NCBI RefSeq assembly: GCF_000515215.1
Contig: NZ_KI911557.1
Location: forward strand, 3,095,741-3,159,740
Direction of reading: 5' to 3'
Length of the DNA stretch: 64,000 nucleotides
From: Methylomonas sp. 11b
Lineage (GTDB): Bacteria; Pseudomonadota; Gammaproteobacteria; Methylococcales; Methylomonadaceae
Position numbers and translations under genes: made by a program. This document shows, piece by piece, positions 9,174 through 19,339 of the stretch (positions are counted from its first letter, which is position 1; each line of letters begins with the position of its first letter). Below the pieces are notes generated by a model, which did no database searches, was not told the DNA's origin, and worked only from the letters and a program-made list of their open reading frames with translations.

Positions 9174-9377
9174 ATGATAAAACAAAGATCCCTAGAACAT
9201 CTAAAGCCAATACAGAAATGGCTTTCCTTATTAAGAGAAGTAGACATCAAAAATCAAGACGGTGGTAAAGGTCCTAGCAAGCCCCCCGTACCCTCACCCG
9301 GTGAGCCTCGACGTCAACCCAGCAAAGATCATGGCGGCGGCGGCGGTCGTGGCCCTGTTCGAGGTCCTACTAAATAA
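9174..9377 (+). CDS. Small Pro/Gly-rich hypothetical protein
   Basis: A 67-residue ORF with a short helical N-terminal half and a low-complexity C-terminal half rich in Pro, Gly, Arg and Lys (a run of five Gly near residue 55). It is followed 48 bases later by a membrane-protein gene on the same strand. Upstream DNA is very AT-rich, unlike the neighbouring genes. No family is recognised, and it may not be expressed. Confidence 0.4.
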   Translation: MIKQRSLEHLKPIQKWLSLLREVDIKNQDGGKGPSKPPVPSPGEPRRQPSKDHGGGGGRGPVRGPTK

Positions 9378-9425
9378 CGCTGAGACCATGTGGCGTTTCT
9401 GGGCAATAAGAATAGTGATAAAAGT

Positions 9426-9938
9426 ATGAATAAAAATAAACAACTAATCCGGAGGATTAGAGGCACACTAACAAAGCCCAAAAACACGATACAGCCACCT
9501 ACAGGCATGTTATATACGACTCCAGACGAGGCTCTCAAGGTATTGCGGGAGGAATATAATTATTGGACGGGCAGACTGACGGATAGTAGCTTTAATTTGT
9601 CAATAGCGCTGATCGCAGCAAACTGGGCTGTATTTGGCTCTGTAGACAAAATCCTTACAAATCATTGGGCAAAAGGATCAATTGCATTGATCCTCCTTTT
9701 ACTTGGTATTAATTTGATTGGTTGCAAGATACTTGGTGAATGGCACGACGAGCGTATCAAATACGCAGAAGCTAATCCTAATAGATGGCATACAGAGTTT
9801 AGTGAAACATTCGGTAAATCTAATTCTTGGCCGTTTTCTAACAAAATTATCAGTCTTAGCAAGTTACTTCGTTGGTGTAAAACATGGCTTCCACTCTTTG
9901 GAGGTGGTATGTTTCTTGTTGCGCTTTTATTGCCTTAG
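9426..9938 (+). CDS. Two-helix membrane protein of unknown function
   Basis: The ATG at 9426 gives 170 residues; a GTG at 9390 would add 12. A cytosolic N-terminus is followed by two adjacent membrane helices (around SIALIAANWAVFG and IALILLLLGINLIG) and a third hydrophobic segment at the C-terminus (FGGGMFLVALLLP). The two-helix layout is reminiscent of small membrane effectors found with defence genes, but no family can be assigned. The low GC of this gene and the one before it points to horizontal acquisition. Confidence 0.55.
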   Translation: MNKNKQLIRRIRGTLTKPKNTIQPPTGMLYTTPDEALKVLREEYNYWTGRLTDSSFNLSIALIAANWAVFGSVDKILTNHWAKGSIALILLLLGINLIGCKILGEWHDERIKYAEANPNRWHTEFSETFGKSNSWPFSNKIISLSKLLRWCKTWLPLFGGGMFLVALLLP

Positions 9939-10092
9939 GAATTTAAGCCGCTACCAACACATCACCATTCAAACCGCTCTATCTGAAAAGCGCTAATGAC
10001 TTCTCCTGGCCGAACTCAGCCGAATATCAAGCGCCCAACAATTGACGCCCAGGCCGCGATCGCCGAAGATCAAGGCTTTTTCTGGAGCTGTG

Positions 10093-10941
10093 ATGAGTGA
10101 CAACGACTTTATTCTCTCCGCCGCCGGGGTACGTATGCCGGGCATTATTTACGGGACGGCCTGGAAGCAGGAGCGGACCGCCGCATTAGTGGAACAGGCC
10201 ATAATGCTAGGGTTTCGCGGTATCGACACGGCTTGCCAGCCCAAGCATTATCACGAGGCCGGGGTTGGCGAAGGTGTGCTGGCCGCTTGCCGCGGATTGG
10301 GTTTGCAGCGCTCCGATCTTTATTTACAAACCAAATTCACGCCCTTAAACGGCCACGATCCGCTGCGCATTCCTTACGATGCCAAGGCCAGTCTGCCCGA
10401 ACAAGTCGCGCAATCCTTCCAGGTTTCGTTAAAAAATCTGCAAACCGATTATCTGGATGGCTTGGTGCTGCATTCACCGCTGGCGGATCGCGGACAGTTG
10501 CTCGAAGTTTGGCAAGCGTTGGAAGCCATCCAGCAAAGCGGCGGTGCGCGGCAGCTGGGCATCAGCAATTGCTACGATCCGGCCTTGTTCGAGTTTTTGT
10601 ACGACAACGCCACAGTTAAACCCGCCGTGTTGCAAAACCGGTTTTATGCCGATACCGGCTACGATAAACAGCTGCGGGCGTTTTGCCGGCAACAGCAAAT
10701 CGTCTATCAGAGCTTTTGGACGCTGACGGCCAACCCCAAAATACTGGCTGACTCGGCTGTGAAAGCCTTGGCGGAAAAATACCGGCGCGGCCCGGCGCAA
10801 ATATTCTTCCGCTATTTAACGCAGATTGGCATCGTGCCTTTAACCGGCACCACATCCGCCGAACATATCCATGAGGATTTGGCTATTTTCGAGTTTGAGT
10901 TGACTAGCGCGGAATGCGCAGCAGTGGCAGCCTTGCTTTAA
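10093..10941 (+). CDS. Aldo/keto reductase family oxidoreductase
   Basis: An NADPH-dependent TIM-barrel oxidoreductase of 282 residues. The ATG at 10093 follows a GGAG at good distance and is preferred over an upstream in-frame start. Visible family features are GFRGIDTA (the catalytic Asp region), YLQTKF (catalytic Lys), DYLDGLVLHSP (active-site His), LGISN, and the phosphate-binding end LTGTTSAEHI. The natural substrate cannot be told. It stands alone, with a terminator-like hairpin about 125 bases downstream. Confidence 0.85.
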   Translation: MSDNDFILSAAGVRMPGIIYGTAWKQERTAALVEQAIMLGFRGIDTACQPKHYHEAGVGEGVLAACRGLGLQRSDLYLQTKFTPLNGHDPLRIPYDAKASLPEQVAQSFQVSLKNLQTDYLDGLVLHSPLADRGQLLEVWQALEAIQQSGGARQLGISNCYDPALFEFLYDNATVKPAVLQNRFYADTGYDKQLRAFCRQQQIVYQSFWTLTANPKILADSAVKALAEKYRRGPAQIFFRYLTQIGIVPLTGTTSAEHIHEDLAIFEFELTSAECAAVAALL

Positions 10942-11049
10942 GCATGGTTCTACAGCGCTAAGAATCAATAGCCAAACTCCCTTCCACCTGAGCATCTCGT
11001 AAAAAGGGACAACGTTATTATTAGATATAAAACAACAGTTTATTTAGTT

Positions 11050-11095
11050 TTCACCCCCTCACCCCAGCCCTCTCCCGCGAGGAGAGGGGGCTTTT
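11050..11095 (+). terminator. C-rich dispersed repeat with terminator-like hairpin
   Basis: A tract of CACCCCCTCACCCC leads into the hairpin GCCCTCTCC / GGAGAGGGGGC (loop CGCGA), followed by TTTT at 11092-11095. The same repeat type, interrupted, recurs near 39.6 kb. It lies downstream of the aldo/keto reductase gene. Such C-rich repeats are common in proteobacterial intergenic DNA and may act as terminators. Confidence 0.6.
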
Positions 11096-11227
11096 ACTAA
11101 AGCCCAGACAGGTTGGGGAGTTTGCAATGTCTTTCCATTCATAAGGCATGTTATCAACTGATTTGCCCAGTTAACGGTCAAGGCTTTTATAATAGCGGCA
11201 ACCTTGCCTCTCCAAACGCTTATTGTC

Positions 11228-13255
11228 ATGCTGATTAACCGTTACCTGCGTAAATTCGCCTACTTATGCAGCGGGCTTTGCCTGGTGCATATGAACGTAC
11301 TTGCTCAAGGCAATCCGGCGGACATCGAAGCGACCAACGAATTGCTGCCGCTAAGTTGGGAGGAACTTACCGAGCTGGAAGTATCCAGCCTGGCCCGGCA
11401 GGAACAAACGGTCAAGGACAGCCCGGCCGCGGCATTCGTCATCACTTCGGAGGACATCCGCCGCTCCGGCGCCACCAGCTTGCCGGAAGTTCTGCGCATG
11501 GTGCCTGGTATGAATGTGGCTAAAATCAACGCCTGGAATTGGGCGGTCAGCGCGCGCGGTTTTAACGATCTATATGCCAACAAGCTGCAAGTGATGATAG
11601 ACGGCCGCAGCATTTATGATCCGCTGATCAGCGGGGTCTATTGGGGCCAGCAAAATCCGTCGCTGCCGGATATAGAACGCATCGAAGTGTTGCGCGGCCC
11701 CAGTGGCAGTTTGTGGGGCGCGAATGCCGTGAACGGCACCATCAACATCATCACCCGTTCGGCTCGCGATACTCAGGGCGGTTTGCTTAATGCCGGCGGT
11801 GGCACCGAGGAACGCGGCTTCGGCGGGATTCGTTACGGCCAGAGATTATCCGAATCCACCTTTCTGCGCGGCACGATCAGTACGATGGTGCGCGACGCCA
11901 GCATCGATCTGGCCGGCAGGCAAGACACCCACGACACCGGCGATACCGAAACCGCCAATTTTCGCCTGGACAGCCAACTCAGCGCCCAGGACAAACTGAT
12001 GGTGGAAGCCAACGTCTCCCGCTACCGGTTGGGCGGCTACTATATCGGTAAAACCTCAACGACAGCACCGCTGTGGCAAAACGACGACTTTGGTCGGGAC
12101 GGCGTGACCGGCAGTTTGCAGGGCAATTGGTCTCATCGCACCGACAGCGGCCACGACTGGCGACTGAATATGGCGTTTACCCAAACCGAATGGCAATTGG
12201 CGGTGAATCGGATGAGCCGCTCGCATTACGATCTGGATTTTCAACACACCCTGCCGGCCATCGAAAACCATAAGCTGATGTGGGGTTTGAATTACCAAAA
12301 CATCGACGATAGTTTCGACAATACGCTCACCCTGGGTTTCGAGCCGAATCAACTCACTCAATATAATGTCGGCGTGTTTCTACAAGATCAAATCGGCTTG
12401 ACCGACGATCTGACCCTGACGCTGGGCAACCGGGTGGAGCATTTCACCTTCACCGGCTGGGAAACCGAACCCAACGCCCGGCTACTGTGGACGCCCAACA
12501 AACAACACAGCGTGTGGGCGGCGGTGTCGCGAGCCGTGGTGTTGCCGAATCGGGCCCAACACAGCATTCGTTTGTTCAAACAAATCCCGAACACCAACCG
12601 TTTTTTCGAAGCCAAAGCCAATCCGGACATGCTGACCGAAAATCTGCTGGCCTACGAATTGGGTTGGCGCTGGCAAATCTCCAATAATCTGGATGTCGAT
12701 AGCGCCTTGTTTTACAACATCTACGACCGGATGCAAGGCACCAAATTCACAGGCGTCACCTATAACGACCCGATATTCGGCAATATCAAGCAGGCCACCG
12801 TGGCCAATTACCGGCAGGTGGACAGTTACGGCCTGGAATTGGCTGTCAATTATCGGGTAAACCACGATTGGCGCCTGCAAGCGTCTTACAGCGCCAACCA
12901 ATTCTCGGTCAATTACGATAAAAACCAGCCCTGGTTTCGCGATCCGCTCACCGAAGAACATTTCAATCCGCAACACAATGTTTCGCTGCGCTCTTTGTAC
13001 AACCTGACCAGCGAAATCGAACTGGATGCCTGGGCACGGTACGTCGATGAACTGTATATCGATAGACGCAGCATTCCGGCCTATATCTCACTGGACTTGC
13101 GGCTGGGCTGGCATCCGCACAAAAATCTGGAGTTATCGATAAGCGGGCAAAATCTGCTGGATGATCAACATCCTGAATTCAGCGACGTGCTTTACATACC
13201 GGTCGCCAGCCAGATTCAACGCGGCTATCTGGCGCAAATATCCTGGCATTTTTAA
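11228..13255 (+). CDS. TonB-dependent outer-membrane receptor
   Basis: Encodes an outer-membrane beta-barrel with an N-terminal plug (about 675 residues from the ATG at 11228). A signal peptide is followed by a short linker and the plug (DSPAAAFVITSEDIRRSGAT, then VLRGPSGSLWGANAVNGTIN). The C-terminal strand ends in an aromatic residue (ISWHF), as needed for barrel assembly. It belongs to the subgroup that starts with a leader like LEVSSLARQEQ and is commonly paired with YfiR proteins and sensor kinases or cyclases, as here. It is probably co-transcribed with the next two genes. The ligand is unknown. Confidence 0.9.
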   Translation: MLINRYLRKFAYLCSGLCLVHMNVLAQGNPADIEATNELLPLSWEELTELEVSSLARQEQTVKDSPAAAFVITSEDIRRSGATSLPEVLRMVPGMNVAKINAWNWAVSARGFNDLYANKLQVMIDGRSIYDPLISGVYWGQQNPSLPDIERIEVLRGPSGSLWGANAVNGTINIITRSARDTQGGLLNAGGGTEERGFGGIRYGQRLSESTFLRGTISTMVRDASIDLAGRQDTHDTGDTETANFRLDSQLSAQDKLMVEANVSRYRLGGYYIGKTSTTAPLWQNDDFGRDGVTGSLQGNWSHRTDSGHDWRLNMAFTQTEWQLAVNRMSRSHYDLDFQHTLPAIENHKLMWGLNYQNIDDSFDNTLTLGFEPNQLTQYNVGVFLQDQIGLTDDLTLTLGNRVEHFTFTGWETEPNARLLWTPNKQHSVWAAVSRAVVLPNRAQHSIRLFKQIPNTNRFFEAKANPDMLTENLLAYELGWRWQISNNLDVDSALFYNIYDRMQGTKFTGVTYNDPIFGNIKQATVANYRQVDSYGLELAVNYRVNHDWRLQASYSANQFSVNYDKNQPWFRDPLTEEHFNPQHNVSLRSLYNLTSEIELDAWARYVDELYIDRRSIPAYISLDLRLGWHPHKNLELSISGQNLLDDQHPEFSDVLYIPVASQIQRGYLAQISWHF

Positions 13256-13272
13256 GACGGTTGATTGCGCCA

Positions 13273-13778
13273 ATGCGTCTGCACACCCTTTTGCTACTCA
13301 GTGTCTGCGTTTGGTTCGCCGGTTTCGCGCACGCGGAGGAAAATAGCCAAAGCCGCGAGTTTCAATTAAAGACTGCCTATTTGTTCCATTTTGCAGAATT
13401 GGCGCAATGGCCGACGACCAAGCCGGTGACGATTTGTTTGCACGGTCACAGCTTGTTACGCGCCTATCTGCCGGTGTTGGAAGGCCAGCAAATCAACGGC
13501 AGTGCGGTTCATGTCAATCTAGCCGACGCCCCCGACATCGCCCAATGCAGCATCTTATTTCTAAGCGACTTGGCCGGGTTAACGCCGGTTTTGACCGAGC
13601 AAGCTAGACAACATCATGTGTTGTTGGTCGGCGACGTAGAAAACTTCGCTAACCACGGGGGTATGGTGCAATTTACGTTACGCGACAACAGGTTAAAACT
13701 GGTGGTAAATTTAGCGGCGGTGAAATCAGCCGATTTAAAGCTGAGTTCGAAATTACTGCGGATGGCCGAAATAATAGA

Positions 13779-13782
<4 letters not shown>
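13273..13782 (+). CDS. YfiR family periplasmic protein (DUF4154)
   Basis: A secreted protein of about 169 residues with a cleavable signal peptide ([21 protein letters not shown]). The mature part starts with [19 protein letters not shown], the characteristic beginning of YfiR/DUF4154 proteins, and contains FLSDLAG and [19 protein letters not shown]. YfiR-type proteins repress a partner inner-membrane signalling protein from the periplasm. The stop overlaps the start of the downstream kinase by four bases (ATGA), so the partner here is very probably that kinase. Confidence 0.88.
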
Positions 13783-15707
<1,925 letters not shown>

Positions 15708-15721
15708 CGTTAATCAACGCC

Positions 15722-16198
15722 CTATCTACCCCACGGCATAATCGGCACAGTCGATACGCTATTGGCCGGCGCGCCTTCGATCACTCGCCGGCTAATCGCC
15801 AGATAAACCAGGGTGTTGTGCTTGGCATCCCACAAACGGGTAATGTTGGTGGACTTGAAAAACAGCGAGGTGCTTTCCGAAAACACGGTTTCTTCGGAGC
15901 CCAGTTTAGCCGGCAATGTGATCGGGCCGATTTGCCGGCAAGCCAAGGAAAATTCCGACGGATCTTCCGACAGACCCAAGCCGCCGGAAATCCCGCCGGA
16001 TCTCGCTTGACTGATATGGCAAATCACATTGGGGATTTTCGGATCTTCGAACACATCAACGCAAACCTTGTGATTGGCGCCGATCAGTTTCCACGCGGTG
16101 GTCACGCAACCCACTTCATCGGCCTGCGCCACGCCGGCCAGTGTCAGCAACAAGCCGCAGCATAAGCGGCCGCCACGTTTTAAGGATGTTTTCAGCAT
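15722..16198 (-). CDS. creA: CreA family periplasmic protein
   Basis: The ATG at 16198 follows a GAGAAA ribosome site and starts a signal peptide; a longer upstream extension is unlikely. The mature protein carries the family hallmarks GCVTTAWKLIG, VDVFEDPK, the GGISGGLGLSEDPS loop, ACRQIGPI, TSLFFKS and the closing VPIMPWGR. CreA proteins are conserved secreted proteins of unknown biochemical function. The gene stands downstream of the MEKHLA gene on the same strand. Confidence 0.92.
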   Translation of the reverse strand: MLKTSLKRGGRLCCGLLLTLAGVAQADEVGCVTTAWKLIGANHKVCVDVFEDPKIPNVICHISQARSGGISGGLGLSEDPSEFSLACRQIGPITLPAKLGSEETVFSESTSLFFKSTNITRLWDAKHNTLVYLAISRRVIEGAPANSVSTVPIMPWGR

Positions 16199-16238
16199 AA
16201 ATTTCTCGCAGACAATGAGTTGATCGGAATGGACGGGC

Positions 16239-16715
16239 TCAGGGTAACAAGCGCCAGTCGCTAAAACAAGCCGCCTGACCGACATAGCGTTGCGCGCTAT
16301 CATAAACATTCCACACCACAGCCCGCTCGATCAAAAAGCGCTTGCCGGATTTGGCGATACGCACCCCGGAATAATGGTCGATATAACCCTGGCTGGCGAC
16401 TTGATTCAGCAAACGTTCGCGCTCCTCGCGGTTCACCGGTTCCGCCGAGAAACGCGAAGGCATGCCGATGAATTCCGGCCAAGGTAGCTCGAATAAATTC
16501 TGCGCGGTTTGGTTGGCGTAATTGAATACAGGATCGGCGTCGGTGTTATGCGACAGCAAAACAAAATCAGCTTGATAGGCTTGCTGACCAAGCGACAAAG
16601 CTGAAGATTCTTCTAATAGCGGTCTACCCAATAAACGCCGATAGCTGTCCACTAACAATTGGATATGGGTTTCGTAAAAATCGTTTTCCCGGCTGGGTGC
16701 TGGCAAATCAAGCAT
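16239..16715 (-). CDS. MEKHLA (PAS-like) domain protein
   Basis: A 158-residue soluble protein. The region ADPVFNYANQTAQNLFELPW followed by EFIGMPSR is characteristic of the PAS-related MEKHLA domain, here forming essentially the whole protein. It starts 9 bases after the stop of the RES toxin gene and may be read with it. The ligand and partner are unknown. Confidence 0.85.
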   Translation of the reverse strand: MLDLPAPSRENDFYETHIQLLVDSYRRLLGRPLLEESSALSLGQQAYQADFVLLSHNTDADPVFNYANQTAQNLFELPWPEFIGMPSRFSAEPVNREERERLLNQVASQGYIDHYSGVRIAKSGKRFLIERAVVWNVYDSAQRYVGQAACFSDWRLLP

Positions 16716-16724
16716 GGCTATCCG

Positions 16725-17423
16725 TTACACACCGGGATGGTAAAGTTCTTTTTTATAAACCGCGCTGATTTGCCGGCCGTCCCACACATAACAATAATGC
16801 GCGCCTTGTTTGACCGGCGCCAGCAAGCGCGGTTTAAACACCGCCACACATTCGCCGCCCACCGCCCGCACGCTGGAATAGACGATCCCGTCCGCGCCGT
16901 CCGCTCGCAACTGCCGGGCCAAAGCCTGCGCGGCAGCATAATTGCCGGTGTCGGCATCGTAAATTTCCGGCAATTCGGTTTGCCGGCCGCGAATGTCGTG
17001 CAAATCGGCATTCAAATCTGATGCATAACTGCGCATGTCGATGTCAATCGGTGCCTGTTGGGTCGCAGCCAGAAACCGGCTGCGATGAAAACAGGTCTCA
17101 GCTATCGCGGTATCGATGTCCTTGGCGGCGTAATACACGCCATAACTGCCGTCGCAAAACCGGCTGCCTTCTGGATTGAGGTGAGTGAACGCCGCCATGA
17201 TGGGCGTAGTCCCCGGCCCTGCAATCCGGTCCGCCGCGGCGACTAAGCTGATTTCACCGGCTTCGTCGCGCAAACGGTCGTTAGTCAGCGCTTCGATGGC
17301 AAACACCACGTCCAGGTCAGCCGGGTCTGCGACTCTGTCGAACAAACCTGCCGGCGGAAACCGGCTGGGCACCAAGCGCCAGCAGGGTCGCCAGTCTATC
17401 CGACTGATTTTGGCAGGCAACAT
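16725..17423 (-). CDS. RES domain toxin
   Basis: A toxin of the RES family, whose characterised members degrade or ADP-ribosylate with NAD+ as substrate. The ATG at 17423 overlaps the antitoxin stop (TAATG), giving 232 residues. The family's namesake residues are visible: Arg in WRLVPSRFPP, Glu in IAETCFH and Ser in VYSSVR. The domain spans almost the entire chain. It lies directly downstream of an Xre/MbcA-type antitoxin gene, the usual order for RES-Xre modules. Confidence 0.9.
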   Translation of the reverse strand: MLPAKISRIDWRPCWRLVPSRFPPAGLFDRVADPADLDVVFAIEALTNDRLRDEAGEISLVAAADRIAGPGTTPIMAAFTHLNPEGSRFCDGSYGVYYAAKDIDTAIAETCFHRSRFLAATQQAPIDIDMRSYASDLNADLHDIRGRQTELPEIYDADTGNYAAAQALARQLRADGADGIVYSSVRAVGGECVAVFKPRLLAPVKQGAHYCYVWDGRQISAVYKKELYHPGV

Positions 17424-17827
17424 TAGGCCCAACCGCACTGCGCATCCAGATACTGGCGCACCACATATAAATCCGCCACTCGGCCGGACAGCATGCGTTG
17501 CAACGCGGTTTGCCCGGAAAACAGCGCGGCCTGATTGGCTTGGTGCAACCAGCCGTCCGCCGCTTCGGCTTTGGGCAGTAAAATCTGCAAGGCTTTGTAA
17601 ATCCCAAAGATATAAGACAGCCTTTCCAGTTTATCGGCGTTAAGACTGGCGCTTTCCGGGTTTTTCTTCCATTTAAAATAAGTGCTGCGCGAATCCAATC
17701 CCAGCAACACCATGGCCTGTTCGACATTCAGCCGCCAGATGTCGGCGATATTGAAAAAGGTACGCAAAGCTGCGCCCGCCACCATGGCGCTATCGGCGGG
17801 TAATTGCGCATGAGCGGTTGACAACAT
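17423..17827 (-). CDS. Xre/MbcA/ParS-type antitoxin
   Basis: The start is the ATG at 17827, preceded by GGAGGG at ideal spacing; the extension to 17842 is less likely. The 134-residue protein has an N-terminal helical DNA-binding part (VEQAMVLLGLDSRSTYFKWKK) and a C-terminal toxin-binding domain (ALQRMLSGRVADLYVVRQYLD) of the MbcA/ParS antitoxin type. It pairs with the RES toxin and probably represses the operon through the palindrome just upstream. Confidence 0.88.
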   Translation of the reverse strand: MLSTAHAQLPADSAMVAGAALRTFFNIADIWRLNVEQAMVLLGLDSRSTYFKWKKNPESASLNADKLERLSYIFGIYKALQILLPKAEAADGWLHQANQAALFSGQTALQRMLSGRVADLYVVRQYLDAQCGWA

Positions 17828-17854
17828 AAACCCTCCAAACAACTTATCTAAACT

Positions 17855-17868
17855 TTATTTTAAAATAA
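17855..17868. promoter_or_regulatory. Probable operator of the RES/Xre operon
   Basis: TTATTTTAAAATAA is a perfect 14-bp palindrome about 28 bases upstream of the antitoxin ATG, in the expected promoter region. Toxin-antitoxin operons are normally autorepressed through such palindromes. Assignment is by position and symmetry only. Confidence 0.5.
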
Positions 17869-17933
17869 GTCTATTTGTGGACTTTGTCAACCTAGCCTTG
17901 GGCCATCCCCCATGAGCTAACGATAGTTTTGCA

Positions 17934-18404
17934 TCAGTGTCGATCCAATCTCGATAGCCAGGCCGCCCTAGCCACCAAAATCGTCGCGGTTAGAAAACCG
18001 ACCGTCGTCAATGTAAAACTGATGCCGGCCTGAATCGGGAAGTGCGGTTCGACCGGTAAAGCCGTGGCATCTGGCTTCGCCGCCAAGCCTCTCAATAAAA
18101 ATGACAACGGGTTGAAAAACGCCCCAAAGCAACAGGCGCTCACCACCCATATCGGCGGCGTGACCGCATACTGTCGAAACAATAAAAAGAAAATGAACAG
18201 AAACTGGGCCATCATCAAGTAATCGATGTGGGCGCGGATGATGTCGGCGCGCTCGACCAGATGACCGGCCAGCACACCGTCGGGAAAAAACAGCGTGATG
18301 CCTAACACCCAGGCAATGCTCAAGGCTATCGCCAGACACAATATCGCAAACGCCAGCAAAAAGACGTTTGCCATGGGTTCGGGTGGAAATTTTTGATTGC
18401 TCAT
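17934..18404 (-). CDS. Four-helix membrane protein, unknown function
   Basis: A 156-residue integral membrane protein with four predicted transmembrane helices (about residues 12-37, 60-80, 85-108 and 125-150). A GAGGA ribosome site precedes the ATG at 18404. It is divergent from an AraC family regulator 127 bases away, which suggests the regulator controls it. The layout recalls small membrane proteins of the hydroxylaminobenzene mutase type, but that is not a firm assignment. Confidence 0.7.
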   Translation of the reverse strand: MSNQKFPPEPMANVFLLAFAILCLAIALSIAWVLGITLFFPDGVLAGHLVERADIIRAHIDYLMMAQFLFIFFLLFRQYAVTPPIWVVSACCFGAFFNPLSFLLRGLAAKPDATALPVEPHFPIQAGISFTLTTVGFLTATILVARAAWLSRLDRH

Positions 18405-18531
18405 GTTTATCCTCGTTTTAAAAGGGACTTAGTCCAGGTTATCGAATGCCGCCAAGGGCAAACGCCCGAACCCCGTTGCCAAGCGCAAGCGCGTTGACTA
18501 GACTGGCCGGACGCCACAAGGAGCATAAACA

Positions 18532-19338
18532 ATGACCGATACCTCTCGCTTGTATGAACGTGCTGCGGTAATCGCCAATCCGTTCGACGCGCTGTGGGAC
18601 ATCAGCGACGGCCGCACGTTTTTTTGCGGCCCGCTGTATTACAACGCCAACCATCAACACGGTGCCCCGGTGTTTCTGGCCGGACTGTATGGCAAGTTTC
18701 GTTTGAAAATAGCGGGTAGCGATTGGCTGTCTTGCCGTACTGCGGTGATTCCGGCCGGTGTGTGGCACGAGCTGGATGTGGGCGGCGATCCGCTGGCGGT
18801 GTTTTACATCGAACCGACCATTGCCGGCGTCGAAGCACTACTGCCCTTGACCCGCAACACCCGCTCGGTCAACGGCGCTTTGGTGGGTTACGGCGGTGAA
18901 ATCGCCTTCATGCGCGATCTGTACGAGGCTCGTTACGATCCGCATTGGAGCGCGCAGCCCTTAGCCGATTTGCTGGATTTTTCGAAACGCCGGTCTCAAG
19001 CCGACAGCTTAGACCCACGCATCAGCCAAATCGTCGAATTTTTATTCACGCAAGGCGACGACCTGACTTCGGTGATTACGCTGGCCGCAAACGTGGGGTT
19101 ATCCGCGTCCCGGCTACAACATCTGTTCAGCCAGCAGATCGGCGTGCCGTTTCGCCGTTATCGCAGCTGGAACAGAATGCGACAGGCCATACAACAAGTG
19201 ATCAAGGGCCACAACTTCACGACCGCCGCCCATTCCAGCGGGTTTTCCGATTCCGCCCATTTCAGCCACGAATTTCGTAAGACCTTCGGCGCCGCGCCCA
19301 CCGTAGGCCTGCATAATTTGGCGCGGCTGCAACGCTAA
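18532..19338 (+). CDS. AraC family transcriptional regulator
   Basis: A 268-residue regulator with an N-terminal cupin-like sensing domain (HQHGAPVFLAGLYGKFR, then PAGVWHELD) and a C-terminal double helix-turn-helix of the AraC/XylS type. The latter is seen in TLAANVGLSASRLQHLFSQQ and AHSSGFSDSAHFSHEFRKTF. An AAGGAG ribosome site precedes the ATG. It is divergent from the four-helix membrane gene and convergent with the aminotransferase gene, whose stop is one base away. Confidence 0.9.
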   Translation: MTDTSRLYERAAVIANPFDALWDISDGRTFFCGPLYYNANHQHGAPVFLAGLYGKFRLKIAGSDWLSCRTAVIPAGVWHELDVGGDPLAVFYIEPTIAGVEALLPLTRNTRSVNGALVGYGGEIAFMRDLYEARYDPHWSAQPLADLLDFSKRRSQADSLDPRISQIVEFLFTQGDDLTSVITLAANVGLSASRLQHLFSQQIGVPFRRYRSWNRMRQAIQQVIKGHNFTTAAHSSGFSDSAHFSHEFRKTFGAAPTVGLHNLARLQR

Positions 19339-19339
19339 C

